From Pseudomonas sp. R5(2019) (GTDB taxonomy: Bacteria > Pseudomonadota > Gammaproteobacteria > Pseudomonadales > Pseudomonadaceae), in assembly GCF_009905435.1 (NCBI RefSeq), contig NZ_JAAAMT010000017.1:1-64000 (forward strand): DNA of 64,000 bases. Direction: 5' to 3'. The notes under the pieces were generated by a model. The model was not told the origin of the DNA, made no database searches, and was given only the letters and a program-made list of their open reading frames with translations. The translations under genes and the position numbers were made by a program. Positions 50,764 to 60,101 of this stretch are shown here, piece after piece; positions within the stretch are counted from its first letter, which is position 1; every line of letters begins with the position of its first letter.

Positions 50764-51216
50764 ATGAGCGATAGCGTCGAGATTTACACCGATGGTGCCT
50801 GCAAGGGCAACCCGGGCGTGGGTGGGTGGGGTGCCTTGCTGGTGTGCAAGGGTGTCGAGAAGGAATTGTGGGGCGGTGAGCGGGAAACCACCAACAACCG
50901 CATGGAGCTGACCGCGGCCATTCGTGGCTTGCAGGAGCTCAAGCGAAAGTGCGAGGTGCTGTTGGTCACCGACTCCGAATATGTCATGAAAGGCATCAAC
51001 GAGTGGATGGTCAACTGGAAGAAGCGCGGCTGGAAGACCGCCGCCAAGCAACCGGTCAAGAATGCCGACCTCTGGCAGCTGCTCGACGAGCAGGTGGGCC
51101 GTCATCAAGTCACCTGGAAGTGGGTGCGCGGTCACACCGGCCACCACGGTAACGAGCGTGCCGACCAGTTGGCCAATCGTGGTGTCGATGACGTTCGAGG
51201 CTACAAGCAGTCTTGA
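50764..51216 (+). CDS. rnhA: Ribonuclease HI
   Basis: 150-residue enzyme removing RNA from RNA-DNA hybrids. Catalytic Asp10 ([11 protein letters not shown]), Glu48 ([10 protein letters not shown]), Asp70 ([11 protein letters not shown]), plus the [12 protein letters not shown] block with the fourth acidic residue. Length and sequence follow E. coli RnhA. dnaQ is not the next gene here; four other genes lie between. Confidence 0.98.
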   Translation: MSDSVEIYTDGACKGNPGVGGWGALLVCKGVEKELWGGERETTNNRMELTAAIRGLQELKRKCEVLLVTDSEYVMKGINEWMVNWKKRGWKTAAKQPVKNADLWQLLDEQVGRHQVTWKWVRGHTGHHGNERADQLANRGVDDVRGYKQS

Positions 51217-51223
51217 AAGCGTT

Positions 51224-51262
51224 AACGCTCCGATGCCGTCCAGTGCATCGGAGCGTTTTTGA
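51224..51262 (+). terminator. Terminator of rnhA
   Basis: Stem AACGCTCCGATGC / GCATCGGAGCGTT with loop CGTCCAGT and a following TTTT, just after the rnhA stop and next to the copD stop. Confidence 0.9.
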
Positions 51263-52129
51263 TTACGCCGGCATCGGCGGCATCGTTCCCAGCCAGGACA
51301 CCGCCGCGACGGCGCCCAGGCCGATCATCCACTCCAGGTTCACGCTGGTTTGCAAGATCTGCAGCCTGCCTGACTGACTGCTCAGCCGGTTGAGCAGCGC
51401 CAGTATCAGCATCGCCAGTACCAGGGTCACCTTGATCAGCAGAATCAGGGCAAAGCCGGAAAACACCGGCGTCGGCCAGAAGTGCCCGGTCAAGACTCGC
51501 ACATTGATCAATCCGGTCAGCACAATCCCCGCCACCAACCCATAGCCGATGCCGCTGAAGCGGTGCAGCACCTGACGCACGTTCGGCGCCTGCGGTGGCG
51601 CCAGCATCAAGGCCAGCAGCAGCAAGCCGCCCAGCCAGGCTCCAACGCACAGCAGGTGCAGCAGCTGGTTGAACATCAACAGCTGGCCGGCCAGGCCATC
51701 GAGCATCGCCCCGTGGCCGACAGGGGCGAGGGTGGCGAGCACCGCCGCGCTCAAGATTTCGCGTAGTTTGAAGGGGTTACTGCGCAGCAACAGCAGACAG
51801 CCGAGCAGGGTGACATTCAGCGCCAGATGCCAGCGCCAGACTTGACCGAAAAACGTCCCGTCCAGCACGCGCCAGAGCATTTCGGGCTCGAGCGCGGCGG
51901 GCCAACTGCCGACCATGCTGGCGGTGGTCAGCAGCAACCAGGCAACCCCGCTGACCAGCGCCAGGAAGGCCAGCCAGCGCAGTATCCGTTCAAGCGTTCG
52001 TTGCAGTTTATCCGACTGGCCTGCACCGTACCCGGCGGTGATCAGCAAGGGCCTGAGTAAACAGGCCCCGAATATCAGCAGCACAATAGAGAAATGTACG
52101 AACCGACAGAAGACTATTGCGCTGTGCAT
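51263..52129 (-). CDS. copD: Copper homeostasis membrane protein CopD
   Basis: 288-residue inner-membrane protein with eight predicted spans, CopD/PcoD family, thought to bring periplasmic copper into the cytoplasm together with CopC. Conserved histidines suitable for copper are seen in FCRFVHFSIV (first span), WRWHLALN and HLLCVGAWLGGLLLLALM (the W-x-GG motif of the family). It follows copC by 4 nt. CopA and CopB are not nearby, so this is a copper-import-type copCD pair, not a full resistance operon. Confidence 0.9.
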   Translation of the reverse strand: MHSAIVFCRFVHFSIVLLIFGACLLRPLLITAGYGAGQSDKLQRTLERILRWLAFLALVSGVAWLLLTTASMVGSWPAALEPEMLWRVLDGTFFGQVWRWHLALNVTLLGCLLLLRSNPFKLREILSAAVLATLAPVGHGAMLDGLAGQLLMFNQLLHLLCVGAWLGGLLLLALMLAPPQAPNVRQVLHRFSGIGYGLVAGIVLTGLINVRVLTGHFWPTPVFSGFALILLIKVTLVLAMLILALLNRLSSQSGRLQILQTSVNLEWMIGLGAVAAVSWLGTMPPMPA

Positions 52130-52133
52130 GAAC

Positions 52134-52508
52134 TCAATTGCCTACCTTGAAGCCGTAACGGCCATCGCTTTTGTGGGTATCGACGGACAGCACTTCCCAC
52201 TTCACTTCATAGTCGCCGGCGGCCAGGGGCTGCTCCGGGGTAACGATCAGTACCTTCTTGTCGCTGGCATCGGTGGTGACACTTTTGACGGCGATCGCCT
52301 CGCCGTTACGGGTGAGAGTGACCTTGCTGAATTTTTCCTCGATGCCTTCCGAGAAATTCAGCCTTACCTCGGCGGGAGCGACGACGGTGCTGTCGGCGGC
52401 AGGTGCTTCGCTTTTCAGGTGCGCATGCGCCAGGGCGGATTCGGCGGTGGCGAAGCTGGCCAGCAGAAGCAGCGTCGTTAGCAGGGAGGGCGCGCGGAAG
52501 GCGGGCAT
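52134..52508 (-). CDS. copC: Periplasmic copper-binding protein CopC
   Basis: 124-residue periplasmic CopC. Signal peptide 1-27 (ends ALA) leaves His28 as the mature N-terminus, needed for Cu(II) binding; Asp110 and His112 in VDTHKSDG complete the site. The Met-rich Cu(I) loop of resistance-operon CopC is absent, so it is the Cu(II)-only form. AAGGAATT precedes the ATG. Transcribed with copD, divergent from the trehalose synthase gene. Confidence 0.93.
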   Translation of the reverse strand: MPAFRAPSLLTTLLLLASFATAESALAHAHLKSEAPAADSTVVAPAEVRLNFSEGIEEKFSKVTLTRNGEAIAVKSVTTDASDKKVLIVTPEQPLAAGDYEVKWEVLSVDTHKSDGRYGFKVGN

Positions 52509-52576
52509 CGTTCAATTCCTTTTTGAGGGAAGGCGTTATGGGCATTGTAGGCGAGCGGTGTAGGCAAGCATGCGAT

Positions 52577-52588
52577 GTAAACGGTTAC
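52577..52588. promoter_or_regulatory. Candidate LacI-type operator before treS
   Basis: GTAAACGGTTAC, a near-palindrome with CG centre like LacI-family operators, followed 22 nt later by the inverted repeat TGGTTA-TG-TAACCA (52610-52623). Both lie in the copC-treS divergent promoter region, 210 bases long. The regulator is not in the window. Confidence 0.35.
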
Positions 52589-52719
52589 GAGTGGGGGTAA
52601 AGAAGTGTCTGGTTATGTAACCACATCAAAAAAATGCGAACGATTACAGTCCTGGGCCACTCTTATTACCCGCGGGTCGCACATTCCAACGCATCGCTCA
52701 TGAGCAGGAGAAACCTTTC

Positions 52720-54786
52720 ATGGCGACACAGGACAAGCACTATACCCACTGGCTGGTAGAGCGCTCGATGCTGCAGGCTGCCAAGGATCGGGCGCGGCTC
52801 TATGCGGGGCACGGGCGGCTGTGGCAACAGCCCTACGCCCACACCCGGCCACGGGATGCCAGTGCCATCGCTTCGGTGTGGATCACCGTGTACCCGGCGT
52901 CGATCATCACCGCGCCAGAGGGGTCGGTGCTCGAAGCGCTGGCGCATGACAAGCTCTGGTCGTGCCTGTCGCAGATTGGCGTCCAGGGCATTCATACCGG
53001 GCCCTTGAAACAGTCTGGCGGGATTGTCGGCTACGAGCTCACGCCCAGTGTGGATGGTAACTTCGACCGCATCAGCAGCAGCATCGACCCGCGCTATGGC
53101 AGCGAAGATCAGTTGCTACAGCTGGCGCGCATGGCCGCCGCACACAACGCAGTGACCATCGAGGACTCCATCCCCTCGCACACCGGCAAGGGCGCGGATT
53201 TTCGTTTGGCCGAGATGGCCTATGGGGAATACCCAGGGCTGTATCACATGGTCCAGATCAATGAAGAAGACTGGCCGTTGCTGCCCGTAGTGCCCGAAGG
53301 CCGCGATGCAGTCAACCTGCTGCCGGCCACCGTCGATGCCCTGCGCGACAAGCACTACATCGTCGGCCAACTGCAGCGGGTGATCTTCTTCGAGCCCGGG
53401 GTCAAGGAAACCGACTGGAGTGCTACCCCGCCTGTGCTGGGGGTGGACGGCAAGCTGCGGCGCTGGGTGTACTTGCATTACTTCAAGGAGGGCCAACCGT
53501 CACTGAACTGGCTGGACCCGAGTTTCGCCGCGCAGCAGCTGATCATAGGCGATGCCTTGCAGGCCATTGATGTGTTCGGGGCACGGATCCTGCGCCTGGA
53601 CGCCAATGGTTTTCTCGGGGTTGAGCGCAGGGCCGAAGGCAATGCCTGGTCGGAAAGCCACCCCTTGTCCGTCACCGGCAACCAGCTGCTCGGCGGCATG
53701 ATTCGCAAGGCCGGCGGCTTCAGTTTTCAGGAGTTGAACCTGACCCTGGACGATATCGCCGGCATGTCCCGGGGCGGCGCCGACTTGTCCTACGATTTCA
53801 TTACCCGACCGGCCTACCAGCACGCCTTGCTGACCGGCGACACCGAATTCCTGCGCTTGATGCTGCACCAGATGCATGCCTTCGGCATCGACCCGGCTTC
53901 GTTGATTCATGGCCTGCAAAACCATGACGAGCTGACGCTGGAGCTGGTGCACTTCTGGACCCTGCACGCCAACGATAACTACCTGTACAAGGGCCAGACG
54001 TTTCCCGGCAGCATTCTGCGCGAGCATATCCGCGAGGAAATGTACGAGCGCCTGGCCGGCGAGCACGCGCCGTACAACCTCAAGTTCGTCACCAACGGGG
54101 TGTCGTGCACCACCGTCAGCATCATCACCGCCGCCCTTGGGCTGCGCGATCTGGAGCGTATAACGGCCGCTGACCTGGCGTTGATCCAGCAGGTTCATGT
54201 GTTGTTGGTGATGTACAACGCCATGCAGCCGGGCGTATTCGCCCTGTCAGGCTGGGACCTGGTCGGTGCGCTGCCACTGGCAGCTGAGCAGGTGGCGGGC
54301 ATGATGGGCGATGGCGATACGCGCTGGATTCACCGTGGCGCCTATGACCTGGCCGATTTGGCAGCCGATGCCACGCATTCCGCCGAGGGCATGCCACGGG
54401 CACGGGCACTCTATGGCAGCCTGGTGGCGCAGCTGGAAAAGCCCGACTCGTTTGCCAGCACGGTGAAGAAAATTCTGGCGGTGCGGCAGGCTTATTCGAT
54501 TGCCGCCAGCCGACAGATCCTGATTCCTGACGTTACCAACCCGGCGTTGCTGGTGATGGTCCATGAGTTACCGGCAGGGCGCGGCATCCAAGTGACTGCA
54601 TTGAATTTCAGTCCCGTGCCGCTCAGTGAAACCCTGATTTTGCCTGGCATCACACCCGGCACGGTGGTCGACATGATTAACGAGCGGGTGGAAGGGGACC
54701 TGACGGAAACCGGCGAAATGACGGTGAATCTGGCGGGTTATGAAGGGCTCTCGCTGCGGATCGTCAATAGCACACCGTCGATGTAA
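52720..54786 (+). CDS. treS: Trehalose synthase (maltose alpha-D-glucosyltransferase), P. stutzeri CJ38 type
   Basis: 688-residue GH13-like enzyme predicted to convert maltose to trehalose and back. Strong resemblance, from memory, to the 689-residue TreS of Pseudomonas stutzeri CJ38, a form distant from the common TreS. Candidate nucleophile Asp294 in [12 protein letters not shown] and transition-state stabiliser Asp403 in [15 protein letters not shown]. The barrel is followed by a C-terminal beta domain (about 600-688). No signal peptide, so cytoplasmic. GCAGGAG before the ATG. It stands alone, without treY/treZ or otsAB nearby. Trehalose would serve as osmoprotectant. Confidence 0.88.
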   Translation: MATQDKHYTHWLVERSMLQAAKDRARLYAGHGRLWQQPYAHTRPRDASAIASVWITVYPASIITAPEGSVLEALAHDKLWSCLSQIGVQGIHTGPLKQSGGIVGYELTPSVDGNFDRISSSIDPRYGSEDQLLQLARMAAAHNAVTIEDSIPSHTGKGADFRLAEMAYGEYPGLYHMVQINEEDWPLLPVVPEGRDAVNLLPATVDALRDKHYIVGQLQRVIFFEPGVKETDWSATPPVLGVDGKLRRWVYLHYFKEGQPSLNWLDPSFAAQQLIIGDALQAIDVFGARILRLDANGFLGVERRAEGNAWSESHPLSVTGNQLLGGMIRKAGGFSFQELNLTLDDIAGMSRGGADLSYDFITRPAYQHALLTGDTEFLRLMLHQMHAFGIDPASLIHGLQNHDELTLELVHFWTLHANDNYLYKGQTFPGSILREHIREEMYERLAGEHAPYNLKFVTNGVSCTTVSIITAALGLRDLERITAADLALIQQVHVLLVMYNAMQPGVFALSGWDLVGALPLAAEQVAGMMGDGDTRWIHRGAYDLADLAADATHSAEGMPRARALYGSLVAQLEKPDSFASTVKKILAVRQAYSIAASRQILIPDVTNPALLVMVHELPAGRGIQVTALNFSPVPLSETLILPGITPGTVVDMINERVEGDLTETGEMTVNLAGYEGLSLRIVNSTPSM

Positions 54787-54818
54787 TCCTTTGCGGGACT
54801 TGTTTTTGTCGGTTGACC

Positions 54819-54909
54819 CGACCGGCCGGTCGCGATAAATACATGCCCGCCAATCCGTGCCCGGCGACCGTGACCTTTGGCGGTTATTTGGGCATGCTTG
54901 GCGGGCATG
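54819..54909. promoter_or_regulatory. Inverted repeats upstream of tyrB
   Basis: 14-bp palindrome CGACCGGCCGGTCG (54819-54832) and a 12-bp perfect inverted repeat CATGCCCGCCAA / TTGGCGGGCATG (54842-54853, 54898-54909). GGGCATGC also repeats directly at 54890-54897. They fill the gap between treS and the aminotransferase and could be a terminator plus operator. Confidence 0.4.
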
Positions 54910-54960
54910 CACTGATCGACGCTATCGAATCGCCCGGGCGTCACCCTTAGGAGTAATGAA

Positions 54961-56169
54961 ATGTTCAACCATGTGGCGCCCTATGCTGGCGATCCGATTC
55001 TTTCGCTGATGGAGGCTTTCGAGCAGGATCCGCGGGCGAACAAGATCAACCTCAGCATCGGTCTGTATTACGACAACGAAGGCGCGATCCCGCTGCCGGC
55101 CGCCGCCCTGGCTGCGGAATGCGAGCTGTTCGAAGACGAGCAGGGCGCCTCCCTGTACCTGCCGATGGAAGGCCTGGCAGCGTACCGTTCCGGTATCCAG
55201 GCATTGCTGTTCGGTGAAGAACACCCAGCCGTGAACGAAAAACGCGTTGCCACGGTGCAAACCGTCGGCGGTTCTGGCGCGTTGAAAATCGGTGCCGACT
55301 TCCTCAAGCGTTACTACTCGCAGTCGCAGGTCTGGGTCAGCGATCCGACCTGGGCGAACCACCACGCGATCTTTACGGGCGCAGGCTTCACGGTCGGCAC
55401 CTACCCGTACTTTGACGCCGCCACCGGTGGCGTGCGTTTCGACGCCATGCTCCAGGCACTGCAAACCCTGCCGGCCCAGAGCATCGTGTTGCTGCACCCG
55501 TGCTGCCACAACCCGACCGGCGCCGACCTGACCCCAACCCAATGGGACCAGGTGACCGAGGTGGTCAAGGCGCGCGATCTGATCGCCTTCCTCGACATCG
55601 CCTATCAGGGCTTTGGCGACGGCATGGAGGAAGATGCCTACGCCATTCGGGCGATGGCCAACGCAGGCGTCAACTGCCTGGTCAGCAACTCGTTCTCGAA
55701 GATCTTCTCGCTCTACGGCGAGCGGGTTGGCGGGCTGTCGGTGGTCTGCGACGATGCCCACACCGCTGACAACGTGCTCGGTCAGCTGCAGTTCACCATC
55801 CGCCAGAACTACTCCAGCCCACCCCGTCACGGCGCCCAGATCGTCGCCAAGGTACTGAGCGACACCTCGCTCAAGGCTTCGTGGACGGCAGAAGTCGAGG
55901 CCATGCGCTTGCGTATCGTGAGCATGCGCGAGCAGTTGGTCGCGCGTCTGAGTGCAGCCTTGCCTGACCAGGATTTCAGTTTCTTCCTGACGCAGAAAGG
56001 CATGTTCAGCTACACCGGCTTCACCGCCGCTCAAGTGGATCGCCTGCGCGAAGAACAAGCGGTCTATCTGATCGGCAGCGGCCGGATCTGCATGGCCGGC
56101 CTCAACGAAGAAAACCTTGAGCCGGTGGCCCAGGCGTTTATCCGCCTGTACGGTGCCCGCGCGCAGTAA
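54961..56169 (+). CDS. tyrB: Aromatic-amino-acid aminotransferase
   Basis: 402-residue class I PLP aminotransferase making or breaking tyrosine and phenylalanine (and aspartate) with 2-oxoglutarate. PLP lysine Lys247 in [17 protein letters not shown]; substrate-binding Arg in [13 protein letters not shown] near the C-terminus; [12 protein letters not shown] is also typical. AGGAGTAATGAA before ATG. Similar to TyrB/PhhC; without the phh neighbours, biosynthetic or catabolic role is open. Confidence 0.92.
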   Translation: MFNHVAPYAGDPILSLMEAFEQDPRANKINLSIGLYYDNEGAIPLPAAALAAECELFEDEQGASLYLPMEGLAAYRSGIQALLFGEEHPAVNEKRVATVQTVGGSGALKIGADFLKRYYSQSQVWVSDPTWANHHAIFTGAGFTVGTYPYFDAATGGVRFDAMLQALQTLPAQSIVLLHPCCHNPTGADLTPTQWDQVTEVVKARDLIAFLDIAYQGFGDGMEEDAYAIRAMANAGVNCLVSNSFSKIFSLYGERVGGLSVVCDDAHTADNVLGQLQFTIRQNYSSPPRHGAQIVAKVLSDTSLKASWTAEVEAMRLRIVSMREQLVARLSAALPDQDFSFFLTQKGMFSYTGFTAAQVDRLREEQAVYLIGSGRICMAGLNEENLEPVAQAFIRLYGARAQ

Positions 56170-56248
56170 CGGTCGGCCAGGAAAGACGTCCCCCATCCAT
56201 GCTAAGATTCGCCGCTTGTTCGAACGGCGTGATGGGGGATTGCCACTA

Positions 56249-56983
56249 ATGGCTCAGAGAATGGTTGTACTCGATACCGAAACCACCGGTATGCCAGTGA
56301 CCGATGGTCACCGGATCATCGAGATCGGCTGTGTCGAACTCATCGGCCGTCGCCTGACCGGGCGGCACTTCCATGTGTACCTGCAGCCGGATCGCGAGAG
56401 CGATGAAGGCGCCATCGGCGTCCACGGTATTACCAACGAATTCCTGGTGGGCAAGCCCCGTTTCGCTGAAGTGGCCGACGAGTTCTTCGAGTTTATCGAG
56501 GGCGCGCAGCTGATCATCCACAACGCGGCGTTCGACGTTGGCTTCATCAACAACGAATTCGCCTTGATGGGCCAGCAGCACCGGGCCGATATCACCCAGC
56601 ATTGCACCATCCTCGATACTCTGCTCATGGCCCGGGAACGCCACCCCGGCCAGCGCAACAGCCTCGATGCCTTGTGCAAACGCTATGGCGTCGACAACTC
56701 CGGCCGTGAACTGCACGGCGCCTTGCTCGACTCCGAGATTCTCGCCGACGTTTACCTGACCATGACCGGCGGCCAGACCAGCCTGTCGCTGGCCGGCAAT
56801 GCCACCGATGGCGAAGGTAACGGCAACGCCAACCAGGGCAGCGAAATCCGCCGCCTGCCGGCCGACCGGGCGCTGACGCGAATTATCCGCGCCAGCGAAA
56901 GCGAACTGGCCGAGCATGTCGCGCGGCTGGAAGCGATCGCCAAGTCGGCAGGGGCGCCGGCGATGTGGGTGCAGCTGTTGTAG
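56249..56983 (+). CDS. dnaQ: DNA polymerase III epsilon subunit (proofreading exonuclease)
   Basis: 244-residue 3'-5' exonuclease of the replicase. ExoI DTETTG (Asp9, Glu11), ExoII HNAAFDVGF, ExoIII HGALLDSEIL. After the domain, QTSLSLAG (about 178) is the likely beta-clamp-binding motif, followed by a flexible Gly/Asn linker and the C-terminal alpha-binding tail. GGGGG before ATG 56249. It normally follows rnhA in Pseudomonas. Confidence 0.97.
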   Translation: MAQRMVVLDTETTGMPVTDGHRIIEIGCVELIGRRLTGRHFHVYLQPDRESDEGAIGVHGITNEFLVGKPRFAEVADEFFEFIEGAQLIIHNAAFDVGFINNEFALMGQQHRADITQHCTILDTLLMARERHPGQRNSLDALCKRYGVDNSGRELHGALLDSEILADVYLTMTGGQTSLSLAGNATDGEGNGNANQGSEIRRLPADRALTRIIRASESELAEHVARLEAIAKSAGAPAMWVQLL

Positions 56984-57078
56984 GAGCCGAGCTTGCTCGC
57001 GATGAAGGCGCCGCGGTATTCCCGATATACCGCGGCGCCTTCATCGCGACGGTTCGGCGCCCCGACAAGCTCGGCTCC
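56983..57078. repeat. Nested palindrome after dnaQ
   Basis: Outer arms GGAGCCGAGCTTG (56983-56995) / CAAGCTCGGCTCC (57066-57078) enclose 23-bp perfect arms 56997-57019 / 57027-57049. REP-like and terminator-like, directly after the dnaQ stop. A single REP-type half (TGTGGGAGCAAGGCTTGCC) follows at 57152-57170. Confidence 0.8.
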
Positions 57079-57213
57079 CACCTCAAAAAAATTGCAGTCA
57101 GCCATAGAATCTCCCACATTCCCAGCTTTGACATCGGTTAATGCTTGCTTTTGTGGGAGCAAGGCTTGCCTGCGAAGGGCCGGACGCCCCACATAAAACA
57201 TCGCGAAAGGCTA

Positions 57214-57252
57214 CCCTGAAGCATGAGGCCCATTTGGCCTGCTGCTTCAGGG
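57214..57252 (+). promoter_or_regulatory. Leader hairpin of ldcA
   Basis: CCCTGAAGCA (57214-57223) pairs with TGCTTCAGGG (57243-57252), with an inner GGCC/GGCC stem. The 3' arm contains AGGG, the best ribosome-binding site for the ATG at 57265. Folding would hide it. Function inferred. Confidence 0.45.
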
Positions 57253-57264
57253 ATGCTGTCGCGT

Positions 57265-59523
57265 ATGTACAAAGACCTGAATTTCCCCATCCTGATCGTC
57301 CACCGCGACATCAAGAGCGATTGCATCGCCGGTGATCGGGTGCGCGGCATTGCCGCCGAGCTTGCCCAGGACGGTTTCAGCATTTTGTCCGCCGTCGACT
57401 ACGCCGAAGGTCGGCTGGTGGCGTCGACCCATCATGGCCTGGCCTGCATGCTGGTAGCCGCCGAAGGCGCTGGCGAGAACACCCATCTGCTGCAGAACAT
57501 GGTCGAGCTGATTCGCGTGGCTCGTACCCGTGCGCCACATCTGCCGATCTTCGCCTTGGGCGAGCAGGTGACACTGGAAAATGCCCCCGCCGATGTCATG
57601 AGCGAACTCAACCAGTTGCGCGGCATTCTCTATCTGTTCGAAGACACGGTGCCGTTTCTGGCGCGTCAAGTGGCGCGGGCTGCGCACAATTATCTGGATG
57701 GCCTGTTGCCGCCGTTTTTCAAGGCGCTGGTGCAACACACCGCGCAATCCAATTATTCGTGGCATACGCCGGGCCACGGCGGGGGTGTGGCTTACCGCAA
57801 AAGCCCGGTGGGGCAGGCGTTTCACCAGTTTTTCGGCGAGAACACCCTGCGCTCGGACCTGTCGGTGTCGGTACCGGAGCTTGGGTCGCTGCTCGATCAC
57901 ACCGGCCCCCTGGCCGAAGCCGAAGCCCGCGCGGCGCGCAACTTTGGCGCCGATCACACGTTTTTCGTCATCAACGGTACGTCGACCGCCAACAAGATTG
58001 TCTGGCATGCGGTGGTCGGCCGCGATGATCTGGTGCTGGTGGACCGCAACTGCCACAAATCGGTGGTGCACGCGATCATCATGACCGGCGCAATCCCGCT
58101 GTACCTGTGCCCGGAACGCAATGAACTGGGCATTATCGGGCCGATTCCGTTGAGTGAATTCAGCGCCGAATCGATCCAGGCCAAGATCCAGGCCAACCCG
58201 CTGGCCCGCGGGCGCGCGCCCAAGGTCAAGCTGGCGGTGGTCACCAACTCCACTTACGACGGCCTCTGCTACAACGCCGAGCTGATCAAGCAGACCTTGG
58301 GCAACAGCGTCGAGGTGCTGCACTTTGACGAGGCCTGGTACGCCTATGCCGCCTTCCACGAGTTTTTCAGCGGTCGCTACGGCATGGGCACCTCGCGCAC
58401 GCCCGAGAGCCCGTTGGTGTTTTCGACCCATTCCACCCACAAGCTGCTGGCCGCGTTCAGCCAGGCGTCGATGATCCACGTCCAGGACGGCGGCGCCCGG
58501 CAACTGGACCGCGACCGCTTCAATGAAGCCTTCATGATGCATATCTCCACCTCGCCGCAGTACAGCATCCTGGCCTCGCTGGATGTGGCCTCGGCGATGA
58601 TGGAGGGGCCGGCCGGGCGCTCGTTGCTGCAGGAGATGTTCGATGAAGCGCTGAGCTTTCGTCGGGCGCTGGCCAACCTGCGCGAGCATATGGTCGCCAG
58701 CGACTGGTGGTTCAGTATCTGGCAACCGCCGCAAGCCGATGGCGGCCACCGGCTGGAGACCCAGGACTGGGTGCTGACGCCCCAGGCGCCCTGGCACGGC
58801 TTCGGTGATGTGGCCGAGGATTACGTGCTGCTCGACCCGATCCGCGTGACTTTGGTGATGCCGGGCCTGACCGCCGGTGGCGCCTTGAGCGAGCACGGCA
58901 TTCCAGCCGCCGTGGTCAGCAAATTCCTCTGGGAGCGGGGCCTGGTGGTGGAGAAAACCGGCCTGTATTCCTTTCTGGTGCTGTTCTCCATGGGCATCAC
59001 CAAGGGCAAGTGGAGCACCTTGCTGACCGAGTTGCTGGAGTTCAAGCGCAGCTACGACGCCAATATCGAACTGACCGCCAGCCTGCCCTGTGTCGCCCGA
59101 CTCGATCCGGCCCGCTACAGCGGCCTGGGGCTGCGCGACCTGTGTAACCAGTTGCATGCCTGCTATCGCAGCAACGCCACCGCCAGGCACCTCAAGCGCA
59201 TGTACACGGTGCTGCCGGAACTGGCGATGAAACCGGCCGATGCTTACGACAAGCTGGTGCGCGGCGAGGTCGAAGCGGTGCCGATCGATAAACTCGGCGG
59301 GCGCATCGCCGCGGTGATGCTGGTACCTTACCCGCCGGGGATTCCTTTGATCATGCCGGGCGAGCGCTTTACCGAGGCCAGCCGCTCGATCATTGATTAC
59401 CTGGCTTTTGCGCGCACGTTCAACAGTGGTTTTCCGGGTTTTGATGCTGATGTCCACGGCCTTCAGCATGATGCCGATGAGCACGGGGTGCGGGTTTACA
59501 CGGTCGATTGCGTCAAGGCGTGA
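57265..59523 (+). CDS. ldcA: Lysine/arginine/ornithine decarboxylase (LdcA-like)
   Basis: 752-residue PLP fold-type I decarboxylase with an N-terminal wing (receiver-like) domain (about 1-125), the PLP core and a C-terminal domain. PLP lysine Lys393 in FSTHSTHKLLAAFSQ. Gene place beside dnaQ and length match PAO1 LdcA (PA1818, recalled), a lysine decarboxylase giving cadaverine. Whether lysine or arginine is preferred cannot be settled from sequence. ATG 57265 chosen from family start MYKDLNFPIL. Confidence 0.93.
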   Translation: MYKDLNFPILIVHRDIKSDCIAGDRVRGIAAELAQDGFSILSAVDYAEGRLVASTHHGLACMLVAAEGAGENTHLLQNMVELIRVARTRAPHLPIFALGEQVTLENAPADVMSELNQLRGILYLFEDTVPFLARQVARAAHNYLDGLLPPFFKALVQHTAQSNYSWHTPGHGGGVAYRKSPVGQAFHQFFGENTLRSDLSVSVPELGSLLDHTGPLAEAEARAARNFGADHTFFVINGTSTANKIVWHAVVGRDDLVLVDRNCHKSVVHAIIMTGAIPLYLCPERNELGIIGPIPLSEFSAESIQAKIQANPLARGRAPKVKLAVVTNSTYDGLCYNAELIKQTLGNSVEVLHFDEAWYAYAAFHEFFSGRYGMGTSRTPESPLVFSTHSTHKLLAAFSQASMIHVQDGGARQLDRDRFNEAFMMHISTSPQYSILASLDVASAMMEGPAGRSLLQEMFDEALSFRRALANLREHMVASDWWFSIWQPPQADGGHRLETQDWVLTPQAPWHGFGDVAEDYVLLDPIRVTLVMPGLTAGGALSEHGIPAAVVSKFLWERGLVVEKTGLYSFLVLFSMGITKGKWSTLLTELLEFKRSYDANIELTASLPCVARLDPARYSGLGLRDLCNQLHACYRSNATARHLKRMYTVLPELAMKPADAYDKLVRGEVEAVPIDKLGGRIAAVMLVPYPPGIPLIMPGERFTEASRSIIDYLAFARTFNSGFPGFDADVHGLQHDADEHGVRVYTVDCVKA

Positions 59524-59552
59524 GGCGACGTATTCACGGAACATGAGGGATT

Positions 59553-60101
59553 ATGCGTTCGCTCAACTCAAGGCTGCAGGTGCGTACGGCAGGCGACGAT
59601 TTTGCTGGTTACGTATTGGGCAGTGATTTTGGTTTTACCATCAATGGCTATGTCACGGCCGTCTTTGGCCAACCGGTCGAAAAATGGTCTATCAGCACGG
59701 TCGAGCCCTATCGCAAGTGCTATGGCATCGACCCGGAAGAGTTCAAGAGCTACCGCGACGCCGCCGACAGCGCGGTGCTAGTGGCCTGGCTCGACGATCG
59801 AGCGGTCGGCCATGTTGTGGTCAGCACCAACTGGAACGGCTATGGCCACGTCGACGAATTGGCGGTCACCGCTGCCGCTCGCCGCAGCGGTGTGGCTCGT
59901 GCGCTGCTTGACGCCGCCTGTCGCTGGGGGCGCGACAAGCGTTTGCCGGGGCTGATGTTGGAAACCCAGAACAACAACCTCGGTGCCTGTCGGCTGTATG
60001 AGGGCTACGGGTTCGAACTGGGCGGTATCGATTACTTGCGCTATCGCGGTATCGACCTGGATACCCGCGAAGTGGCACTGTTCTGGTACTTCATGTTCTA
60101 G
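59553..60101 (+). CDS. GNAT N-acetyltransferase, streptothricin acetyltransferase-like
   Basis: 182-residue acetyltransferase. The acetyl-CoA motif is at AARRSGVARALLDAACRWG; LMLETQNNNLGACRLYEGYGFELGG (seen in part: LETQNNNLGACRLY) and ALFWYFMF at the end closely resemble Sat-type streptothricin acetyltransferases, where the antibiotic's beta-lysine is acetylated. The resemblance is from memory; the true substrate may be another amine. GAGGG 6 nt before ATG. Starts 29 nt after ldcA, so perhaps cotranscribed; 3' end overlaps the lysR gene by 11 nt tail to tail. Confidence 0.85.
   Translation: MRSLNSRLQVRTAGDDFAGYVLGSDFGFTINGYVTAVFGQPVEKWSISTVEPYRKCYGIDPEEFKSYRDAADSAVLVAWLDDRAVGHVVVSTNWNGYGHVDELAVTAAARRSGVARALLDAACRWGRDKRLPGLMLETQNNNLGACRLYEGYGFELGGIDYLRYRGIDLDTREVALFWYFMF

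Noticed and set aside
51263-56169. Mobile element carrying copCD and treS
   Set aside because: No transposase, integrase or terminal repeats border the block, and base composition looks like the rest.
57247-59544. Long open frame antisense to ldcA
   Set aside because: Shadow of the decarboxylase gene; no ribosome site and no recognisable family.
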